Both the position numbers and the translations under genes were made by a program. From NCBI RefSeq assembly GCF_014534685.1, contig NZ_JACVVX010000011.1, positions 1 to 64,000 of the forward strand: a stretch of DNA of 64,000 nucleotides, read 5' to 3'. This document shows positions 58,499-64,000 of this stretch, piece after piece; positions within the stretch are counted from its first letter, which is position 1, and each line of letters begins with the position of its first letter. This DNA comes from Oryzicola mucosus (GTDB lineage: Bacteria > Pseudomonadota > Alphaproteobacteria > Rhizobiales > Rhizobiaceae). Below the pieces are notes generated by a model. The model searched no databases. It was not told the DNA's origin and saw only the letters and a list, made by a program, of their open reading frames with translations.

Positions 58499-58537
58499 CT
58501 TTGTCCTCCCGTTAAGTTTTGCGGCGTCACACGCCAA

Positions 58538-59257
58538 TCATTCGTTCGGGCTCGATGGCGAAACGCGAGCATGAAGCAGCGCAGCTGTCATGATGGCGAC
58601 CAGATGGTTCGCCGTCGCCATCTCGTCCTCCGGGTCGCAGCGTCCGCCGGAAAGCCGGCTGATGCGTCCCATGTCGGCCATCGTGAACACCATGACGCCC
58701 AGCATCGCTTGGTAGCCCCAATTAATCTCCTCAATCGAGCGGTCGGGCATCGCTCGATGCAGGGCATCCATGACCTTGTAGGCAACCGGGTCGAGATAGT
58801 CCTCGATCACCTTGCGGTCGAGGGACTTTGGGTCCGACACTTCTCGTGCCAGGATGCGCGCATAGCTCGAGCTCCTTTCAGCACTGCGCATGTGCAGGTT
58901 GGGCACCAGGACCGCCTTGACGATCATCTCGACCTTTCGCTGGCGGTCGGGCTCCATCTCGGCCAGCCGCAAGCCGGCGAGTCGCTGATCGACGATCATC
59001 GGCGCGCGCATGTCGAAAATCGCGCGATAGAGGCCTTCCTTGCTGCCGAAATGATAGTTGATGAGGGCGACCGGGACTTCGGCGCGCAACGCGATCTGGC
59101 GCACGGAAACGCCGTCGAATCCGTGATCGCCGAACTCGGCCTCGGCTGCTTCCAGAATGCGCGCCCGGGTGTGGGCGGCATTTCTCTGGGTTGGCTCCAC
59201 AGAGATAACAACGTGTTCCTGCTGATTTTTTTTGGGTCTGCTCATGTCGGTCACCAT
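58538..59257 (-). CDS. TetR family transcriptional regulator
   Basis: A 239-residue regulator. The helix-turn-helix (about 30-75) contains AAEAEFGDHGFDGVSVRQIALRAEVPVALINYHFGSKEGLY, the TetR pattern. The rest is the ligand-binding helical domain, with a TetR_C-type extension. It is divergent from the TRAP operon, with 144 bases between, and heads the FAH-ligase operon, so it most likely represses both and responds to the imported acid or its CoA ester. The start is ATG at 59257 or at 59245. Confidence 0.9.
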   Translation of the reverse strand: MVTDMSRPKKNQQEHVVISVEPTQRNAAHTRARILEAAEAEFGDHGFDGVSVRQIALRAEVPVALINYHFGSKEGLYRAIFDMRAPMIVDQRLAGLRLAEMEPDRQRKVEMIVKAVLVPNLHMRSAERSSSYARILAREVSDPKSLDRKVIEDYLDPVAYKVMDALHRAMPDRSIEEINWGYQAMLGVMVFTMADMGRISRLSGGRCDPEDEMATANHLVAIMTAALLHARVSPSSPNE

Positions 59258-59295
59258 CCCTCGTGGCAGCGCAAAGGCAGCCTGCGAATGACTGA

Positions 59296-59335
59296 ATTGA
59301 ACGATATATCAAAACTATTGTCAATGTGTTCAAAT
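59296..59335. promoter_or_regulatory. Candidate TetR operator between the divergent operons
   Basis: ATTGAAC (59296-59302) and GTTCAAAT (59328-59335) are inverted arms, 6 of 6 in the core TTGAAC/GTTCAA, around a 25-base AT-rich centre with TTGACA-like sequence on the minus strand. It lies midway between the TetR start and the dctP-like start. The long spacer makes it tentative. Confidence 0.35.
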
Positions 59336-59401
59336 GCGGCTAGCGTCCTCTTATCGGTACGGGGTGAGGAGTGTCCCCGGACACGACCAGGGAGGAAATC
59401 A

Positions 59402-60475
59402 ATGTATCGCAAGGCTATCTGTGGCGGCTTGGCCGCCATTACGTTCGGCTTCTGCTCCAGTTCGGCATTCGCTCGGCAGACCATCCGTCTCACAGTCGCC
59501 ACCGGCCATCCGGAGGTGTTCTTGTGGGTGAAGCACCTGAAGGAGACCTTCATACCGGCTGTCGATGCAGAGCTGGCCAAGACGGGCGAAGTGGAGATCG
59601 AGTGGACGCAGGGATACGGCGGCACCATCGTCAAGCTCGGCTCTGAAACAGAAGCATTCCAGAGCGGCATCATCGATGTCGGCCAGATGAGCGGCGTGTT
59701 CAACCCGGCAACGATGGGCCTGCTCAACATGACTTACGCCATGCCGTTCGGCCCGGCCGATGCGCGCGGCGTGACGGCGGCGGTAGAAAAGGCGCTGGCA
59801 GACACCGAAGGTGCGCTGGCCGGTCTGGAGGAAGCGACCGACGTGATCTACATCGGCGGCGGCATCGCCATCGACGACTACAACATCGCTTCGGTCAAGC
59901 CCCTCAAGACAATCGCCGACATGGATGGCGTCAAGTTCGGGGGATCCGGCCCCAACCTCGGCTGGCTGGCAGGCACCGGCGCAGTGGGCGTCCAAGGCAG
60001 CTACGTAACATTTTACAATGACATCAAGACCGGTGTTTACGAGGGCAATATCGGCTGGGTTACCGCCAATGTGCCGGCCAAGCTTCAGGAGGTTGCGCCC
60101 TACTGGAACGACGTGAACTTCGGGGCGATGTATATCGGCGGCCTCGGCGTCTCCAAGGTGGTCTGGGACACGTTCTCCGACGAGACCAAAGCTGCGTTCC
60201 GCACTGCAGCGACCGCCTATACCAGCGCCTATTTCGACGAACAGGAAGCCAACTACGAGGCGGCACGAAAGAAGCTTGGCGAAACCGGCGGCACGATCGT
60301 GGAATTCGAGAGGGCCGAGCGGTCCAAATGGATTGCTGCGCTGCCGAACCCGACCACGGCATGGATGGCGGCGGCAGACGCGCGAGGCGAACCGGCAAGA
60401 GCGGTGCTGGAAGCCTACCGCGACAACCTCGCCGCCACGGGCTTCACTTTCGAGCGTGACTATCTGGCGGAGTGA
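59402..60475 (+). CDS. TRAP transporter substrate-binding protein (DctP type)
   Basis: A 357-residue periplasmic binding protein with a signal peptide cleaved near AFA-RQ (about residue 25). The DctP fold is shown by GHPEVFLWVKHLKETFIP, GIIDVGQMSGVFNPA and DGVKFGGSGPNLGWL. TRAP systems import carboxylates with a sodium gradient. The conserved arginine that grips a carboxylate could not be pinned down here, so the ligand is open. The start follows GGGAGGAAATCA. It is the first gene of the TRAP-MBL-GST strand. Confidence 0.92.
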   Translation: MYRKAICGGLAAITFGFCSSSAFARQTIRLTVATGHPEVFLWVKHLKETFIPAVDAELAKTGEVEIEWTQGYGGTIVKLGSETEAFQSGIIDVGQMSGVFNPATMGLLNMTYAMPFGPADARGVTAAVEKALADTEGALAGLEEATDVIYIGGGIAIDDYNIASVKPLKTIADMDGVKFGGSGPNLGWLAGTGAVGVQGSYVTFYNDIKTGVYEGNIGWVTANVPAKLQEVAPYWNDVNFGAMYIGGLGVSKVVWDTFSDETKAAFRTAATAYTSAYFDEQEANYEAARKKLGETGGTIVEFERAERSKWIAALPNPTTAWMAAADARGEPARAVLEAYRDNLAATGFTFERDYLAE

Positions 60476-60544
60476 TCCGCCAACCTCGTCCGCGCCGCAA
60501 AGACGCGGACGCCCACTGCTCCCCGATTTAGACCGGAGGCTCTC

Positions 60545-61105
60545 ATGGCTGACGAAGCCGCAATTCCGCGTGACGACGCGCCACCCCCTCACGTACCCAG
60601 CGGTCCGTTCGCACGCATCATCGGCGCCATGAACGCGGTCGGCACGCTTTGGATCATCGGCCTGATGGTTCTCATCAACGCTGACATCATTGGCCGCAGC
60701 TTCGTCAACCGCCCGATCGCGGGCGTTGCCGAACTGGTCACCTTCTCGATCGTCGGCATCGTCTTCCTGCAACTCGCACACACGCTGCGCTCCGGCTCGA
60801 TGACCCGCTCGGATGTGCTTTTGAACCTGCTTGAGCGCCGCGCGCCGCGTGTGCGCTTCATGGTGCTGGCGCTGTTCCACTTGATCGGCGGGCTTCTCTT
60901 GGCCTTGGTCGCCTGGAAATACGCGCCGAGCCTGGCTGCTGCCTGGCAGCATCCGGAGCGCAACTTTATGGGCAATCCCGGCTTCTTCACCGTTCCGCAA
61001 TGGCCGCTCTACGCTTTGGTGCTTCTTGGCATCATCGCAACGGCGATCCAGTTCCTGCTGCTCGCCTGGAGCGACGTACACGCGGCACGGAGGCTCAGCC
61101 GATGA
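60545..61105 (+). CDS. TRAP transporter small permease (DctQ type)
   Basis: A 186-residue inner-membrane protein with four helices (about 27-48, 60-80, 100-120, 145-170). NADIIGRSFVNRPIAGVAELVTFSIVGIVFLQ (about 45-76) carries the DctQ pattern. It is the small subunit that joins the large permease. It starts 69 bases after the binding-protein gene with GGAGGCTC ahead, and overlaps the large permease by four bases (ATGA). Confidence 0.92.
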   Translation: MADEAAIPRDDAPPPHVPSGPFARIIGAMNAVGTLWIIGLMVLINADIIGRSFVNRPIAGVAELVTFSIVGIVFLQLAHTLRSGSMTRSDVLLNLLERRAPRVRFMVLALFHLIGGLLLALVAWKYAPSLAAAWQHPERNFMGNPGFFTVPQWPLYALVLLGIIATAIQFLLLAWSDVHAARRLSR

Positions 61106-62418
61106 GCGGCGTAGAGATTGCATTCCTGTCCATCGGCGTCATGCTGCTGCTGATCTACTCCGGCATGCATGTTGCCATCGCGCTGATCCTGCTGTCCTTC
61201 GGCGGCGTCTGGCTTCTGCGCGGCAATTTCGACATCGCTTCCAACATGCTGGTGCTGGCATTCAAGGACGCCATCGCCGACTACATCTTCGGGGTCGTGC
61301 CGCTCTTCGTGTTGATGGGCCTGCTGGTGGCAGTTGCCGGCATTGGCCGCGACACGTTCGAGGTTGCGGCACAGGTCTTCCGCAGGGTCGTCGGCGGGCT
61401 CGGTATCGCCACCGTCGCGGCCAATGCGGTGTTCGCGGCGATCACCGGCATCTCCATCGCCTCGGCGGCCGTGTTCACAAAGGTTGCCGTGCCCGAAATG
61501 ATGCGCCACGGCTACACGCCGCGCTTCTCCGTGGGTGTCGTTGCCGGTTCGTCGGTCCTGGGAATGCTGCTGCCGCCGAGCCTTTTGTTCATTCTCTACG
61601 GCGTGCTCACCGAGCAGTCCGTCGGCTCGCTATTCATCGCCGGCATCATCCCCGGTACTCTCCTAGCGCTGATCTACTGCGTGGGCATCCTTGCCATGGG
61701 GCGATTCTGGCCATCCTTCGTTGGCGGTCGCCAGATTGCGACGTCGGAGCCGGTGCGCGAGATGGGCGCTGCGGAGATGGCGGGAAAGCTCGCGCCGATC
61801 GTCGTCCTTGTCGCGCTGGTGCTCGGCGGCATCTATGGGGGCTTCTTCACACCAACCGAGGCAGGCGCGGCGGGCGCGCTTGGCGCGCTTCTGATCTCTC
61901 TGGTCAAGCGCAGGCTGTCGTTGACGAGCTTCTGGCAGGTGTTGGTGCAGACTGGGCATACAACGTCTTCCATCTGCTTCCTAATCGTCGGCGCCAGCCT
62001 CTATTCGCGCATGCTGGCGATGTCGGGCATGCCCGGCTGGCTCGGGTCGTGGGTGGTCGAATCGGGACTGGGCGTCACGGGCATCATCGTCGCGCTGCTT
62101 CTGGTGGTGATTCTGCTCGGAACGATCCTCGACTCTGCCTCGATCATGCTGCTGACACTGCCGATCGCCATCCCCATCCTGATGGGAATGCAGGTCGATC
62201 TGATCTGGCTTGGCGTTCTGATGGTCATCGCCGTGGAGATCGGGCTTCTGACGCCGCCCTTCGGCATCGCCGTATTCGTGGTCAAGGCCACGATGGGACC
62301 CGACAGCAAGGTAACCCTCAACGAGATTTTCGCCGGCGCGGCGCCTTTTGCAGGAATGATGATGCTGGTGCTCGTTCTGGTCTTCCTCTTCCCGTGGCTT
62401 GCCACGGCGCTCATCTGA
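61102..62418 (+). CDS. TRAP transporter large permease (DctM type)
   Basis: A 438-residue membrane protein with about twelve helices. GVVPLFVLMGLLVAVAGI, ITGISIASAAVFTKVAVPEM, LLPPSLLFILYGVLTEQSVG and IGLLTPPFGIAVFVVK are DctM/SiaM signatures. It is the transport channel, moving the substrate with sodium. The start overlaps the small permease (ATGA). It is followed by the MBL-fold gene 16 bases later, so all are one message. Confidence 0.93.
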   Translation: MSGVEIAFLSIGVMLLLIYSGMHVAIALILLSFGGVWLLRGNFDIASNMLVLAFKDAIADYIFGVVPLFVLMGLLVAVAGIGRDTFEVAAQVFRRVVGGLGIATVAANAVFAAITGISIASAAVFTKVAVPEMMRHGYTPRFSVGVVAGSSVLGMLLPPSLLFILYGVLTEQSVGSLFIAGIIPGTLLALIYCVGILAMGRFWPSFVGGRQIATSEPVREMGAAEMAGKLAPIVVLVALVLGGIYGGFFTPTEAGAAGALGALLISLVKRRLSLTSFWQVLVQTGHTTSSICFLIVGASLYSRMLAMSGMPGWLGSWVVESGLGVTGIIVALLLVVILLGTILDSASIMLLTLPIAIPILMGMQVDLIWLGVLMVIAVEIGLLTPPFGIAVFVVKATMGPDSKVTLNEIFAGAAPFAGMMMLVLVLVFLFPWLATALI

Positions 62419-62434
62419 AAAAAGGAGAAATCCG

Positions 62435-63451
62435 ATGGCTAAATGGCAATTCACCAAGGGCATGCACGACCTCGGCAACGGCTGCTATGCCTATATTATG
62501 CCCGACGGAAGCTGGGGCTGGTCGAATGCCGGCCTGATCGTAGACGGCGACGCGACGCTCATGGTCGACACGCTGTTCGACCTGAAGCTGACGGCGGAGA
62601 TGCTTTCGACCTACCGCGCCTCCATCCCCGCAGCGAAGGATATCGGCATCCTCGTCAACACCCATGCCGACGGCGACCATACCTTCGGCAACCAGCTTGT
62701 CGAGGGCGCACGCATCATCGGCACCCAAGGGACGGTCGACGACTTCGCGCGCTTCGATCCCACGGTGGTGCAGAAGATCGTCACCAATGCGGAAGAGTAT
62801 GGCAGCGCTGGCGTGTTCATGCGCGAATGCTTTCGGCCCTTCGACTTTTCGGGCATTGAACTCACCCCGCCGACGGAGACCTTTTCCGGCACGATGGACA
62901 TCATGGTTGGGGGCAAGAAGGTCCAACTCATCGAGGTCGGCCCGGCGCACTCGCTGGGCGACGCGCTGATCTACGTGCCGGACGACAAGGTCATCTATAC
63001 GGGCGACATCCTCTTCACCGGCGGCACGCCGATTGCATGGTATGGCCCGGTCCAGCGTTGGATCGACGTTTGCGACATGGTGATGGGCATGGATGTCGAG
63101 ACCATCGTCGCCGGCCACGGTCCCATCTCCACCAAGGACGACGTGCGCGAGATGCGCGACTATCTCCAATATGTTTCCGATGCAGCGCGGCCGCTCTGGG
63201 AAGACGGGCTCGACTATCTCGCGGCAGCCTACAAGGTCGATCTCGGGCCTTATCGCGACCGCAACGACGCCGAGCGCGTGGTCGTCACGCTCCAGACACT
63301 CTTCGACGATTTCGGCAATGCACCGGTCAGGCCGACGCGCGCACCAATTCCTTACTTCGCCGAGATGAAAAGCTTCCGGCACAATCTCGGCCGAGGACCC
63401 GTCCACGAGGCCTACTGCAAGGCATGCGGCCTGAAGCACGACGCATACTGA
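62435..63451 (+). CDS. MBL-fold metallo-hydrolase with altered metal motif
   Basis: A 338-residue metallo-beta-lactamase-fold protein. The first metal motif is THADGDH (76-82), where an aspartate (Asp79) stands in the place of the second histidine of the usual HxHxDH. Later ligands are visible: a histidine in GPAHSLGD (near 172), Asp in YTGDILF (near 191) and a histidine in VAGHGP (near 229). A C-terminal part of about 90 residues has two cysteines (CKAC). Function unknown. It starts after AAAAGGAGAAATCCG and is the fourth gene of the TRAP operon. Confidence 0.88.
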   Translation: MAKWQFTKGMHDLGNGCYAYIMPDGSWGWSNAGLIVDGDATLMVDTLFDLKLTAEMLSTYRASIPAAKDIGILVNTHADGDHTFGNQLVEGARIIGTQGTVDDFARFDPTVVQKIVTNAEEYGSAGVFMRECFRPFDFSGIELTPPTETFSGTMDIMVGGKKVQLIEVGPAHSLGDALIYVPDDKVIYTGDILFTGGTPIAWYGPVQRWIDVCDMVMGMDVETIVAGHGPISTKDDVREMRDYLQYVSDAARPLWEDGLDYLAAAYKVDLGPYRDRNDAERVVVTLQTLFDDFGNAPVRPTRAPIPYFAEMKSFRHNLGRGPVHEAYCKACGLKHDAY

Positions 63452-63512
63452 TCAACCACAATCTGAACGAAGACGAATGCAGTTCGATTGGTGTCTTTGA
63501 AGGGATTTAATC

Positions 63513-64000
63513 GTGTTGACGCTTTACCACGCCCCCATTTCAACTTGCAGCCAGAAGGTGCGTCTTGTCATCGCCGAAAAAGGGCTCCATTGGGAGGGCA
63601 AGGAATTGAACTTTGGCAGGGGCGAGCATCTCACCCCCGAATATCTGAAACTAAACCCCAATGGCGTTGTCCCGACACTTGTCCATGATGGGGCTCCCAT
63701 CATCGAGAGCAGCGTCATCACGGAATACCTTGACGAGGTATTTCCGGACAATCCGGTGCGGCCGAAAGATCTCCGGCAACTTGCGCACATGCGAGCCTGG
63801 CGCCAATATATCGACGAAGTTCCGACGCCCTCGATCCGTCCTATTTCCTTTAACACGTTCTTCGTGCCGATATGGTCACGGATGACCGAGACGGAATTTT
63901 GGGACTATACGGAGCGTCTGCCACTTCGCAAACACTTCTACAGAAAGATGGGTCGCAACGGCTTTTCGAGCCAGGAAATCGGCGAATCGCTTGATCGCCT
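63513..64000 (+). CDS. Glutathione S-transferase family protein (C-terminus outside window)
   Basis: At least 162 residues; the window ends inside the gene. The GTG at 63513 opens MLTLYHAPISTCSQKVRL, with a thioredoxin-like domain containing NGVVPTLVHDG and ESSVITEYLDE, the glutathione-binding motifs. The Ser/Cys at residues 10-12 is the likely thiol-activating position. A helical domain follows. It lies 61 bases after the MBL gene on the same strand. With that context it may take part in breaking an ether or chlorinated bond or in detoxifying an intermediate, but this is a guess. Confidence 0.85.
   Translation, partial: MLTLYHAPISTCSQKVRLVIAEKGLHWEGKELNFGRGEHLTPEYLKLNPNGVVPTLVHDGAPIIESSVITEYLDEVFPDNPVRPKDLRQLAHMRAWRQYIDEVPTPSIRPISFNTFFVPIWSRMTETEFWDYTERLPLRKHFYRKMGRNGFSSQEIGESLDR

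Noticed and set aside
58406-59401. Long N-terminal extension of the TRAP binding protein
   Set aside because: The extension is antisense to the FAH and TetR genes. The ATG at 59402 has a strong ribosome site and begins a proper signal peptide.
1-64000. tRNA, rRNA or CRISPR
   Set aside because: No T-loop and acceptor pattern of a tRNA, no rRNA sequence and no regularly spaced direct repeats were seen. The few GTTCGAA-like matches fall inside coding genes such as lysA.

Overview
The window is about 64 kb of GC-rich chromosomal DNA from an alphaproteobacterium, most likely a member of the Rhizobiales close to Mesorhizobium, Aminobacter or Phyllobacterium. The evidence is the phyR/nepR/ecfG general stress response locus, a CpdR-type receiver, TIGR02302 and DUF2125 proteins, a hisC-tyrC pair, a SAM-II riboswitch in front of metX, and a CtrA-type box upstream of ftsEX. 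No tRNA, rRNA, CRISPR array or prophage was seen. The left edge cuts the start of an IS630-like transposase, and the right edge cuts a glutathione S-transferase gene.

Region 1 (about 0.1-10.3 kb) is a general stress response island. It holds phyR divergent from nepR-ecfG, two HWE-type sensor kinases, a single-domain receiver, a Crp/Fnr regulator, and a set of small membrane or envelope genes (DUF1328, DUF883, a holin-like protein, a PRC-barrel protein, a lipid kinase). Eight exact GGAAC-N16-CGTT elements and one near match stand in front of these genes, so most of the island appears to be controlled by EcfG itself.

Region 2 (10.3-28 kb) is mostly housekeeping. It has an mhq-like detoxification operon, metX-metW behind a SAM-II riboswitch with its own terminator, a second lipid kinase, a methyltransferase, gloB, a DUF985 cupin, a lysoplasmalogenase-like protein with an EamA transporter, hisC-tyrC, a GST, cpdR, hpt, ftsE-ftsX, a YdcF protein and plsC.

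Region 3 (28-38.8 kb) starts with a 272-bp MITE-like element whose inverted ends supply the stop codons of both neighbours (plsC and chaC). It continues with DUF2125, a large TIGR02302 protein, the decayed remains of a RelE-type toxin-antitoxin operon behind a perfect palindrome, lysA-lptM-argH, tlpA, an SDR enzyme and an AraC regulator.

Region 4 (38.8-55.4 kb) holds the ugpBAEC glycerol-3-phosphate ABC transporter with a palindromic repeat between ugpB and ugpA, a diguanylate cyclase, hbd-etfA-etfB, a rhomboid protease, a cobalamin adenosyltransferase, an SDR, a YihY protein, an EamA transporter, gluQ, an AlkA-type glycosylase, an HNH protein, dsbB and a DedA/YqaA-like protein.

Region 5 (55.5-64 kb) looks accessory. 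After a fragment of a tyrosine recombinase comes a catabolic cluster: an acyl-CoA ligase, a fumarylacetoacetate-hydrolase-family enzyme and a TetR regulator on one strand, and a TRAP transporter, a metallo-beta-lactamase-fold hydrolase with an altered metal motif and a GST on the other. The substrate cannot be named from the sequence. This is the best candidate here for an undescribed pathway.
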